DNA of 23,277 nucleotides, from contig JBBDPC010000076.1 of assembly GCA_040876735.1 (NCBI GenBank), forward strand, positions 1-23,277. Reading direction: 5' to 3'. Source of the DNA: Natronomicrosphaera sp040876735. GTDB lineage: Bacteria; Planctomycetota; Phycisphaerae; Phycisphaerales; Phycisphaeraceae. Under the pieces are notes generated by a model, which was not told where the DNA came from, searched no databases, and was given only the letters and a program-made list of their open reading frames with translations. Positions within the stretch are counted from its first letter, which is position 1; every line of letters starts with the position of its first letter. Of this stretch, positions 16,342-23,277 are shown piece by piece. Position numbers and translations under genes: made by a program.

Positions 16342-17244
16342 GTGCCTGAACTGCCTGAAGTGGAAAACGTGCGGATGACGCTCGCCCGCCACCTGCTCGG
16401 CCGGCGGGTCGTGGCGGTCGACCTGCGACGGGCCGACGTCGTCACCGGCTCGCGCACGCCCGCCGCACTGCTCCAGGGCCAGCGCATCGCCCGCCTCACC
16501 CGCCACGGCAAGCAACTGGCAATCGTCGGCGACACCCGCTGCCTCTGCGTCCACCTCGGCATGTCCGGCTCCCTGCAAATCGCCAAGCCTCACCACCACA
16601 TCAACCCCCTCGAAAGCTGCGCCACCGCCATCGCCGGCGACGCCTTGAAACACGTCCACGCCCTCTGGCAGTTCGACGACGGCAGCACGCTTGAGTTCCG
16701 CGATCCTCGCCGATTCGGCGGACTCTGGACTTTTGCCAGTGAGCAGGCCCTCCACGCCACCCGCTGGGCCGGCCTCGGCGAAGACGCCTTGCGCATCACC
16801 CCCGCACGGCTGCACCGCCAGCTCCAGGCCACCCGCCGACCCCTCAAGGCCGCCCTGCTCGACCAGACCCTCGTCGCCGGCCTGGGCAACATCTACGTCG
16901 ACGAACTGCTGTTCACCGCACGCCTCCCCCCCCTTCGCCCGGCCTATACGCTCACCGGCCCCGAAACCGCCTCCCTCGTCCGCCACATGCGGACCCTGCT
17001 CGCCCGCGCCATCGCCGCCGGCGGCTCCACGCTCCGTGACTACGTCAACGGCGAAGGCGACCCCGGCGGCTACCAGTTCCGCCACCGCGTCTACGGCCGA
17101 GCCGGCCTGCGCTGCCGGCGACGCCACTGCCGCGGCGTTGTCCACACCCGCCTGATCGCCGGCCGAACGACCGCCAGTTGCCCCCGATGCCAGCCCGACC
17201 CGACCTCCGCCCGGTTGCCTGCTCTTCTAGTAGAGAGAAGATAA
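16342..17244 (+). CDS. mutM: Formamidopyrimidine-DNA glycosylase (Fpg/MutM)
   Basis: Fpg removes oxidised purines such as 8-oxoguanine and cuts the strand by beta,delta-elimination. The GTG start at 16342 is fixed by chemistry: it gives MPELPEVE, whose Pro2 becomes the catalytic N-terminus with E3 beside it. Other landmarks are K57 (RHGKQ), HLGMSGSL, the DPRRFG motif, GLGNIYVDELLF and a C-terminal zinc finger with a conserved Arg (GRTTASCPRC). The first cysteine pair is spaced CX4C (CRRRHC) instead of the usual CX2C, while the 16-residue gap to the second pair is normal. The length is 300 residues against 269 in E. coli, partly from a longer loop around 85-105. It is divergent from moxR, a different pathway. 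Confidence 0.95.
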   Translation: MPELPEVENVRMTLARHLLGRRVVAVDLRRADVVTGSRTPAALLQGQRIARLTRHGKQLAIVGDTRCLCVHLGMSGSLQIAKPHHHINPLESCATAIAGDALKHVHALWQFDDGSTLEFRDPRRFGGLWTFASEQALHATRWAGLGEDALRITPARLHRQLQATRRPLKAALLDQTLVAGLGNIYVDELLFTARLPPLRPAYTLTGPETASLVRHMRTLLARAIAAGGSTLRDYVNGEGDPGGYQFRHRVYGRAGLRCRRRHCRGVVHTRLIAGRTTASCPRCQPDPTSARLPALLVERR

Positions 17245-17268
17245 ATCTCTCTTACCTCTCCGTAAGAG
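17232..17268 (+). terminator. Overlapping hairpins at the mutM stop codon
   Basis: AGAGAGA/TCTCTCT (17232-17252) surrounds the TAA stop and overlaps CTCTTAC/GTAAGAG (17249-17268). They are mutually exclusive. There is no T-run, so a classical terminator is not proven. Confidence 0.35.
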
Positions 17269-17574
17269 CCCTGTCGCATTGTGAGCAACAGCCCTGGAGA
17301 TGCATTAAGACATGCTATATGAGGCGTTTAGGGTCTACCTTTGCGGTGTGCATAACCTGTCATCCTCGCGCCGGCGGCCATACGGGAAGTTCCCGATGCC
17401 TGGCAGGGAGCGCGGTTCACGAGGGTGCCGGGCGAGTGTGTCTGTCGGCTGACGGACAGGCGACGACCCGCCGCCGCGAGCGACCGCGCGCCTCTGCACG
17501 CGTTTTCCACAGCGCCCGCGACAGCCGAGGGCGAAGCTTCCGGGCTGGCGGTGGGGAGGGGAGAAACAGCCCAC
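17269..17574. other. Intergenic region without a recognisable gene
   Basis: About 300 bp between mutM and the tRNA promoter. Short ORFs here look like chance frames in GC-rich DNA. The only structure I see is the 13-bp palindrome CGGGAAGTTCCCG around 17384-17396. Confidence 0.5.
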
Positions 17575-17602
17575 TTGCTCCGGCGTGAGCAGTCTCTACA
17601 AT
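17575..17602 (+). promoter_or_regulatory. Promoter of tRNA-Glu
   Basis: TTGCTC (17575-17580) and TACAAT (17597-17602) are 16 nt apart, about 40 bp upstream of the tRNA 5' end. Confidence 0.55.
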
Positions 17603-17640
17603 AGTCCGCCTTGCCGACCCGCCTTCGGGCGTCGGCCGTC

Positions 17641-17715
17641 GTCCCCTTCGTCTAGCCTGGTCCAGGACGCCAGGTTTTCATCCTGGAAACAGGGGTTCGA
17701 ATCCCCTAGGGGACG
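17641..17715 (+). tRNA. tRNA-Glu (anticodon TTC)
   Basis: A full cloverleaf can be drawn. The acceptor stem GTCCCCT (17641-17647) pairs with AGGGGAC (17708-17714), and a discriminator G follows. The anticodon stem CCAGG/CCTGG encloses the loop TTTTCAT, whose central TTC reads Glu codons GAA and GAG. The T arm is AGGGG-TTCGAAT-CCCCT. CCA is not encoded. It stands alone, not in a tRNA cluster, with its own promoter upstream and two hairpins downstream. Confidence 0.97.
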
Positions 17716-17720
17716 CTTGT

Positions 17721-17742
17721 AAGTCGTTTTATCAAACGACTT
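17721..17742 (+). terminator. Hairpin just after tRNA-Glu
   Basis: AAGTCGTTT and AAACGACTT form a perfect 9-bp stem with a TATC loop, 5 nt after the tRNA. There is no T-run, so it may serve 3'-end processing or add to termination. Confidence 0.5.
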
Positions 17743-17753
17743 GTCCTGAACAG

Positions 17754-17791
17754 AACCGCAAGTACCGGAACCCTCCGGTGCTTGCGGTTTT
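17754..17791 (+). terminator. Intrinsic terminator of tRNA-Glu
   Basis: AACCGCAAGTACCGG pairs with CCGGTGCTTGCGGTT over 15 bp (one G-T pair) around AACCCT, ending in TTTT. It may also stop minus-strand transcription from the protease gene. Confidence 0.8.
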
Positions 17792-17830
17792 CGTTTACGG
17801 GTTTTGGCCGGGGACATTCAGCCGCCTGCC

Positions 17831-20098
17831 TCACGGCTGTTCGGGCAGGACGCGGAAGCGCCGGATCGTGTGGGCTGACTGGTCGTAGCACCACATCTGC
17901 CGGCCGTCGGGCGTCCAGGCGAACACATTCGTCTCGAACGGAAGCTGGCCCATTTTTGCGCCGGTCCGGATCTCGTAGTACGCCCCCTTCTGATCGAAGG
18001 CCAGATGCGTGCCGGCCCCGACGATCGGCTCGGGAAACGTTCGCACCGCACGGGTCATGTCGAGCGTTCCGAACATCAGCGGGCCATAGAAAAAGTTTTT
18101 CCCATCGGCCGAAAGCACATACGTCCCGCCGCCTTCCTGCGCGGCGCCGTAAGTGCCTGAGCTCTCTGCCTGGATCAGTTGATCGCCTTGCACCCGCATC
18201 GCCATCACTTCTCGCGAGGAGGAGCCGCTGTTGCCGTGGATCAGGCGCTGCGTGCGCGGGTCATACACCAGCCCGCCCCGGCTGCCCCACCGCTTCCGGT
18301 CCAGCTCGGTGATCCCCACGCCCCGCGCATCCCACTGGTTCAGCGTCATCGTCAGCCACTGGTCCTCGGAGTGCAGCACGAAGCGTGTCGGCGCCACCGC
18401 GGCAATCTTATGCGCGATGGACGAAACCCCCCGCATCTCCCACCGGTTGTTGGCCACCGTGTAGCGATGCACGTGATGCGGCTGCTTGGGCTCGCCATGC
18501 CCCACACGCTCGCCGCCGAAGTCGGACGCGTACAGGAAGCCGCCATCCGCCGTCAGGCTCATGTCGCTGAAGGCGATCTGCGGCGCCTGCTCGCTGATCA
18601 CCTGCCCGTTGGCGAGGTCGATGACCCACACCCGGCTGCCCGCGTTCTTCACGAACAGGCGATTCCTCTCCTCGTTGACGATCATCTCCACCAGGTTGCC
18701 CGGCGCCTCATACTGCGCCACCTCCTCCAGCACCAGCAGGGGGTCTGTGTCCGCCGTCGGCGGCAGCGGCGGCACCACGCCAGCCACCGGCCCGGCTCCG
18801 TCCGGCCCGGCTCCGTCCGCCAATGCCGGAAGCCCCGTGAACTCAAGGGTCCCAGTGTGCTCGGCCATGACATTGCCCTCCACTTCGGCCTGGATCGTAA
18901 ATGCAATCCCCCTGGTGTCGACCTCCGGCTCATGGATCAACAGGCGGTTCAGCGCCTGCTGATTGACGCGGACCGGCTGGCCCGCCAAGGTGACCACAAG
19001 GGGGGCCATCGCCAGCCGATCCCCGCGCGTCTCGACGCCCGCCTGGTTCACCACGACGACCGCATCCTCGACGAACTCGATCCGGCTGATCTCGCTCAGT
19101 TGAAATTCCTGGTCATCCAGACGAAGCGCACGGTCCAGCACGCTCGTGCGCGTCGAACCGCTGTCGTACTCGATCGTCACCGGCACTTGCGTCGATCCGC
19201 GACCCGGCGCTACCGGGACGATCCGTGCCTCGTAACTGCCGTTGCCGTCCGTGGACTGTGCGCGGAACGTGCGTTGCTCCGTCTCATCCTCGCCGAGCAC
19301 GACCTTCACCACCGGCCTCGACTGATCCGACGCGAACGAGATCACGTGGATCGACATCGTCACCGCCTCGGTGCGGTCATCAAAGGCGATCTCCGGCAGA
19401 TCGACAACGATGCGGGGCTCGGCCATCAGCGTCTTGAGCGTCCCGACCGGTATCGCAAAGTTGATCCCCGCCCCGGGCACACCTGCCACCACGATGCCCA
19501 CCACATGACCGGCCTCGTCGATCACCGGCCCGCCCGAGTTGCCCGGATTCAGCTGCGAGTCAAGCTGGATGAGCTGCGGCGCACCGTCCGCCCGGCGAAT
19601 CGCCGAGATCCGCGCGACGTTCACCGTGACGCTCGGATACGTCTCTTCCTCCAGCGTCAGCATGTCGCCGAACGGATACCCGAACGCCGTCACCTGCATG
19701 GTCTCGAACAATTCATCCGACCCACCCAGCGGCAGCGCGGTCAGCCCCTCGGCGCCAGTCATCCGCAGCAGCGCCAGGTCCGACTCGTCATCCCGTGCCA
19801 GCACCCGCGCCCGGAGCTTTCGCTGCCGCCGCTCGCCGGGGTAGAGCACCATTGTCAGCGTCTCCCGCTCAGCCAGACCCGCCACGACGTGCGCGTTGGT
19901 GATGAACAAACCGCGGGCGTCGATGCAGAACGCCGAGCCGAATCCGCCCTCGGACGGCAGTTCCACCAGGGCGGTGGCCGCCTTGCCCGATTCGATGACC
20001 CGCCGCTGGTCATCCGCACTCGCCGGCAGCGCCCAGAGCAGACTCAACAGGACGATGCCCGGCATCAGGCGACGGTTCATGAAAGGGTTCTGGTTCAT
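17831..20098 (-). CDS. Secreted trypsin-like serine protease with propeller-like C-terminal half
   Basis: The 755-residue protein starts with a signal peptide, with likely cleavage after ASA (residue 28). An HtrA/trypsin-type protease domain follows, with catalytic H70 (TNAHVV), D107 (DESDLALL) and S188 (NPGNSGGP). No PDZ domain follows. Instead there is a beta-rich middle (about 230-400), a Gly/Pro linker with a tandem DGAGP repeat, and a C-terminal region with repeated strand patterns (RLFVKNAGSRVWVIDLANGQ, GGFLYASDFGGERV, YVLSADGKNFFYGPL, NVFAWTPDGRQMWCYD) that looks like a beta-propeller. It would act outside the cytoplasmic membrane, perhaps in protein quality control, but the substrate is unknown. 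The start is uncertain among the ATG at 20098, the ATG at 20080 and a TTG at 20107, none with a clear ribosome-binding site. Confidence 0.88.
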   Translation of the reverse strand: MNQNPFMNRRLMPGIVLLSLLWALPASADDQRRVIESGKAATALVELPSEGGFGSAFCIDARGLFITNAHVVAGLAERETLTMVLYPGERRQRKLRARVLARDDESDLALLRMTGAEGLTALPLGGSDELFETMQVTAFGYPFGDMLTLEEETYPSVTVNVARISAIRRADGAPQLIQLDSQLNPGNSGGPVIDEAGHVVGIVVAGVPGAGINFAIPVGTLKTLMAEPRIVVDLPEIAFDDRTEAVTMSIHVISFASDQSRPVVKVVLGEDETEQRTFRAQSTDGNGSYEARIVPVAPGRGSTQVPVTIEYDSGSTRTSVLDRALRLDDQEFQLSEISRIEFVEDAVVVVNQAGVETRGDRLAMAPLVVTLAGQPVRVNQQALNRLLIHEPEVDTRGIAFTIQAEVEGNVMAEHTGTLEFTGLPALADGAGPDGAGPVAGVVPPLPPTADTDPLLVLEEVAQYEAPGNLVEMIVNEERNRLFVKNAGSRVWVIDLANGQVISEQAPQIAFSDMSLTADGGFLYASDFGGERVGHGEPKQPHHVHRYTVANNRWEMRGVSSIAHKIAAVAPTRFVLHSEDQWLTMTLNQWDARGVGITELDRKRWGSRGGLVYDPRTQRLIHGNSGSSSREVMAMRVQGDQLIQAESSGTYGAAQEGGGTYVLSADGKNFFYGPLMFGTLDMTRAVRTFPEPIVGAGTHLAFDQKGAYYEIRTGAKMGQLPFETNVFAWTPDGRQMWCYDQSAHTIRRFRVLPEQP

Positions 20099-20251
20099 GA
20101 TCTGCAACCATCAAAATGTAACGCGACCTCGCCCGGCTGGATGCCACCGACGACTTTGCCGAAGCCTGCGAACCAGTCTATCGCGTGAAAGCTGTCATCC
20201 ATAGCACAAACTTGGCTTGATCTGCCTTTGAACGCGATCCGGGAGTTCTGG

Positions 20252-20336
20252 TTAGCCCCGCAGCGCAGCGGAGGGTGCAGGAACCCGGCGTCGCCGACGG
20301 CCCCTCCCTCCGCTGTGCTTCGGGGCCAACGGCGGA
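20252..20336. repeat. TTAGCC-type palindromic repeat, copy 2
   Basis: An 85-bp hairpin homologous to 1368-1451. The left arm TTAGCCCCGCAGCGCAGCGG is almost identical and the loop shares GTCGCCG. The right arm is more mutated (GGCCAACGG instead of GGCTAACGG), and the flank GGCGGACG is shared. It lies upstream of the CBS-protein gene. The rest of 20099-20383 shows no gene. Confidence 0.85.
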
Positions 20337-20383
20337 CGACGCGCGCGGCTTGCGGCTGTGCGGGGGCCGGTTGTCAGAATACG

Positions 20384-21427
20384 ATGGCGGTCATGGAACT
20401 ACTTCTGATCTATCTGTTGGTGGCGGTGGGGGTCTCGTTTCTCTGTTCACTGCTGGAGGCGTCGCTGCTGAGTGTGCCGCGGTCGCATGTGGCGGTGCTG
20501 GTGGAGCAGGGCAGCCGGGCGGGCGAACGGCTTCAGAAGATGAAGGATGACGTCGACCGGCCGTTGGCGGCGATCCTGACATTGAACACGTTCGCCCACA
20601 CGCTCGGCGCGGCGGGCGTCGGGGCGCAGGCGGCGCTGCTGTGGGGCGAAGCGTGGGTGGGGGTGGTCAGCTTCGTCATTACGCTGCTGATTCTGATCTT
20701 CTCCGAGATCATCCCCAAGACGATCGGCGCGGTGCACGCCAAGGGGCTGGCCACGTTCACCGCCTGGACGGTGCATGGCATGATCGTGCTGCTGTTGCCG
20801 GTGGTGGTGGTGTGCGACTGGATCTCGAAGCTGCTGGCGGGGCGGAACCAGGCGGCGCCGCTGATCAGCCGGGAGGAGGTGCGCAGCCTCGCCCGGCTGG
20901 CGCATGAGGAAGGGGCGATCGACCGCAACGAAGCGCGGGTGATGCGGAACCTCATCGCCCTGCGCGAGACGACGGTGGAGCAGGTCATGACGCCGCGCAC
21001 GGTGGTGTTCACGTTGCAGGCCGGGCAGACGGTGAGCGAGGCGGCCACAGGGGAGGCGACCCGGTTCGCCCGCGTGCCGGTGGTCGGCGAGTCGCTGGAC
21101 GATGTGAAAGGGCTGGTCCACCGCCGCGACCTGTTCAACGCCTTGCGCGATGGGCGTGCGGAGGCGACGCTGGGCGACCTCGCCCAGCCGGTGCATGTCG
21201 TGCCGGAGGTGGCGAAGCTGCCGACCGTGCTCGAAGCGTTCCTCCAGCGCCGCGAGCACCTGTTCCTGGTGGTCGACGAGTACGGCGGCACGGCGGGCAT
21301 CATCACGCTCGAAGACGTGCTCGAAACGCTGCTGGGCGTGGAGATCGTCGACGAAACCGACGCCGTCGCGGACATGCAGAAGCTGGCCCGGCAACTGTTG
21401 GATGCCCGTCGACGGGGGAAGCGGTGA
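20384..21427 (+). CDS. CNNM/CorC-type membrane protein (DUF21 plus CBS pair)
   Basis: The 347-residue product has an N-terminal DUF21 (CNNM) transmembrane domain (about 4-170) with hydrophobic helices and the conserved stretch ILIFSEIIPKTIGAVHAK. A CBS domain pair follows (EQVMTPRTVVFTL, then LFLVVDEYGGTAGIITLEDV). Relatives are implicated in magnesium or cobalt efflux and are often labelled hemolysin-like. The protein ends soon after the second CBS domain, so the C-terminal CorC_HlyC domain is absent. I use the ATG at 20384; a second ATG three codons on is equally possible, and neither has a Shine-Dalgarno sequence. A CAGAAT box immediately upstream hints at a leaderless mRNA. Its stop is 4 bp from that of guaA on the other strand. 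Confidence 0.9.
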   Translation: MAVMELLLIYLLVAVGVSFLCSLLEASLLSVPRSHVAVLVEQGSRAGERLQKMKDDVDRPLAAILTLNTFAHTLGAAGVGAQAALLWGEAWVGVVSFVITLLILIFSEIIPKTIGAVHAKGLATFTAWTVHGMIVLLLPVVVVCDWISKLLAGRNQAAPLISREEVRSLARLAHEEGAIDRNEARVMRNLIALRETTVEQVMTPRTVVFTLQAGQTVSEAATGEATRFARVPVVGESLDDVKGLVHRRDLFNALRDGRAEATLGDLAQPVHVVPEVAKLPTVLEAFLQRREHLFLVVDEYGGTAGIITLEDVLETLLGVEIVDETDAVADMQKLARQLLDARRRGKR

Positions 21428-21431
21428 GCGC

Positions 21432-23045
21432 TTACTCCCATTCGATCGTGGCCGGCGGCTTGCTGGAAATGTCATACACCACCCGATTCACCCCACGCAC
21501 CTCGTTGATGATGCGGTTGCTGATCGTCGCCAGCACGTCGTAGGGGATGCGCGCCCAGTCGGCGGTCATGAAGTCCTGCGTCTCCACCGCCCGGATGGCG
21601 ACGACGCTGTCATACGTCCGCCCGTCGCCCATCACCCCCACCGACTTCACCGGCAGCAGCACCGCGAATACCTGCGCGGTCTTGCGGTACAGGTGGTTCG
21701 AGACGATCTCTTCCAGCAGAATCTCATCCGCCTCGCGGAGCAGGTCCAGCTTCTCCCGGGTGATCTCCCCCAACACGCGCACCGCCAGGCCCGGCCCCGG
21801 GAACGGGTGACGCCAGACCAGCGCTTCAGGCAGGCCGAGCACTTCGCCGAGCTTGCGCACCTCGTCTTTGAACAACGCCCGCAGCGGTTCGATCAGGTCG
21901 AAGCCGAGCTGTTCGGGCAACCCGCCGACGTTGTGGTGGAGTTTGATGTTGGCCGCCGCGCCGGAGTAGCCGTGGCCGGACTCAATGACGTCGGGGTAAA
22001 GCGTGCCCTGAGCGAGGAACTTGGGGCTGACGCCCTCGGCTTGCAACCCGTCGGCCTCGGCTTTGAACACTTCGATAAAGCGATGGCCGATGCGTCGGCG
22101 CTTTTCCTGCGGGTCGTCGATGCCTTCCAGATCGTTGAGGAAATCGTCGGCGGCATCGATGACGCGCAGGTCGATTTCAAAGTGATCGCGGAAGGTCTGC
22201 TCGACCAGCTCGCGTTCGCCTTTGCGCAGCAGGCCGTTGTCGACGAAGATGCAGGTGAGCTGGTCGCCCAGGGCTTTGTGCAGCAGCGCGGCGACGACGG
22301 AGGAATCCACCCCGCCGGAGAGGCCGCAGATCACGCGCTGGTCGCCCACGATCTTGCGGACGCGCTTGACCTCGGCGTCGAGGAAGTCGGCCATGTGCCA
22401 GTTGCCCTTGCACTGGCAGATGGTGAACAGGAAGTTGGCCAGCATCTCGCTGCCGTGCGGCGTGTGCGTGACTTCCGGGTGAAACTGCACGCCGAAGAAG
22501 GGGCGCGACTTGTGCCGCACCGCCGCGTAGGGGCAGGTGGGCGTGGTCGCCAGCGGCTGGAAGTCGTCGGGCAGGGCGACGACCTGGTCGCCGTGCGACA
22601 TCCAGACGCTGGTGTTGCCGGGGATGGAATGGAGCAGGTCGCTTTTGTCGTGGAGCGTGAGGTTCGCCCGGCCGTACTCGCGGGCCTCGGCGTTCTTGAT
22701 TTTCGCGCCGAGCAACTGGCAGCCGACCTGCATGCCATAGCAGATGCCCAGCACCGGCACGCCCAGCTCGAACAGGCGCGGGTCGCAGGTGGGCGCGTTC
22801 TCGTCGTAAACGCTCGCGGGCCCGCCGGAGAGGATGATGCCCTTGGGGTTGAGGCTTTCAAGCTGTTCGATCGTGACGTCCGGCCCGACGAGCAGACTGT
22901 AAACCCCCGCCTCGCGCACCCGCCGGGCAATGAGCTGCACGTACTGCGACCCGAAGTCGACGATGGGCACAATCTGCCCCTGCACGCCCGGCGGCAGGTC
23001 GGCGAGAATGGCGTCAATGACGGGCGGCGTCGCGGGAGTGGTCAT
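21432..23045 (-). CDS. guaA: GMP synthase (glutamine-hydrolysing)
   Basis: GuaA converts XMP to GMP with ATP and glutamine, the last step of de novo GMP synthesis. The 537-residue protein has an N-terminal class I glutamine amidotransferase domain with nucleophile C102 (GICYGMQ) and H189/E191 (HPEV). The ATP pyrophosphatase domain has the PP-loop SGGVDSS (243-249) and RHPFPGPGLAVR. The dimerisation domain ends with the conserved DISSKPPATIEWE. The length is close to the E. coli protein (525). The frame is open 60 codons upstream through G-rich non-coding DNA, so the ATG at 23045 is the start. It is convergent with the CBS protein, with no room for a terminator between them. Confidence 0.97.
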   Translation of the reverse strand: MTTPATPPVIDAILADLPPGVQGQIVPIVDFGSQYVQLIARRVREAGVYSLLVGPDVTIEQLESLNPKGIILSGGPASVYDENAPTCDPRLFELGVPVLGICYGMQVGCQLLGAKIKNAEAREYGRANLTLHDKSDLLHSIPGNTSVWMSHGDQVVALPDDFQPLATTPTCPYAAVRHKSRPFFGVQFHPEVTHTPHGSEMLANFLFTICQCKGNWHMADFLDAEVKRVRKIVGDQRVICGLSGGVDSSVVAALLHKALGDQLTCIFVDNGLLRKGERELVEQTFRDHFEIDLRVIDAADDFLNDLEGIDDPQEKRRRIGHRFIEVFKAEADGLQAEGVSPKFLAQGTLYPDVIESGHGYSGAAANIKLHHNVGGLPEQLGFDLIEPLRALFKDEVRKLGEVLGLPEALVWRHPFPGPGLAVRVLGEITREKLDLLREADEILLEEIVSNHLYRKTAQVFAVLLPVKSVGVMGDGRTYDSVVAIRAVETQDFMTADWARIPYDVLATISNRIINEVRGVNRVVYDISSKPPATIEWE

Positions 23046-23120
23046 GTCGCACCTGCTGCGGTTTGAGGCGAAAAGGCCAGGGGCCCTCCAGGGGGAAAGA
23101 GCCAATGATAGCAGGAAAAA

Positions 23121-23187
23121 CCACCCCCCGCGCCACCCCCGCATACCCCCCACAACCACCCCCCACCCCACGCGCCCCCCACCCCCA
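23121..23187 (-). promoter_or_regulatory. G-run tract upstream of guaA (possible G-quadruplex)
   Basis: On the guaA coding strand there are at least six runs of four or more G residues within about 67 bp, separated by short loops, enough for an intramolecular G-quadruplex. The TATCAT at 23111-23106 could be a -10 box, in which case the G-runs lie just upstream of transcription and not in the mRNA. Confidence 0.45.
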
Positions 23188-23194
23188 TCCGAAG

Positions 23195-23215
23195 CCCACG
23201 GCTTCCAGCCGTGGG
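23195..23215. repeat. CCCACGGCT hairpin
   Basis: CCCACGGCT and AGCCGTGGG form a perfect 9-bp stem with a TCC loop, upstream of the guaA G-tract. Short strong hairpins of this form recur between genes in planctomycete genomes as far as I recall. The remaining bases to 23277 show no gene. Confidence 0.6.
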
Positions 23216-23277
23216 TCTCCCCCAAGCGCGCACACGCACCGCCGCCCCCGGCGCACCAACGTGCAACCAGGGCCGGC

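Noticed and set aside
23046..23225. 60-residue N-terminal extension of GuaA
   Set aside because: The peptide comes from G-run non-coding DNA; the family start fits the ATG at 23045.

Overview
The window is GC-rich chromosomal DNA that best fits a planctomycete, probably of the class Phycisphaerae. The pointers are a membrane protein ending in the CxxCGYDLRGN...CPECG zinc ribbon typical of that phylum, a MoxR/DUF58/BatA-like gene cluster, and many small palindromic repeats between genes. This placement is inferred, since there is no rRNA in the window. I see no transposase, phage, CRISPR array or defence gene, so the region reads as a housekeeping chromosome segment. The unusual content is in the non-coding DNA.

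Layout. Positions 1-6277 (all minus strand): a partial dnaB replicative helicase, a ManD/RspA-like dehydratase of the enolase superfamily, trxB, a probable ~160-nt leader or small RNA with its own promoter and terminator, endonuclease IV (nfo) and parB. Positions 6278-6992 hold no gene but carry two near-perfect parS centromere sites, several hairpins and an AT-rich tract. A cytoplasmic histidine kinase follows on the plus strand (6993-7787). Positions 7858-16218 (minus strand) form one cluster read in the order moxR AAA+ ATPase, small hypothetical protein, zinc-ribbon membrane protein, DUF58 protein, BatA-like protein and large VWA membrane protein. It resembles the MoxR/VWA modules thought to serve envelope protein maturation or stress tolerance. 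Next come mutM (plus), tRNA-Glu(TTC) with two hairpins after it, a secreted trypsin-like protease with a propeller-like C-terminal half (minus), a CNNM/CorC-type CBS membrane protein (plus) and guaA (minus).

The strongest unexplained signal is a family of six palindromes whose arms are runs of degenerate 7-nt units (8-nt in one copy). The unit sequence differs from copy to copy but the architecture is constant. Five copies sit between genes, often touching a start or stop codon. The sixth lies in frame inside the DUF58 gene, just after its metal-binding motif, and adds about 30 residues. A second, unrelated family has three hairpins of 81-85 bp bounded by TTAGCC and GGCTAACGG (GGCCAACGG in one copy); two of the three are also alike internally. 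The minus-strand RNA between nfo and trxB is the second main candidate for something undescribed. It carries an 11-nt perfect match to the 16S anti-Shine-Dalgarno sequence and an upstream segment that can pair with, and so disrupt, its own terminator.
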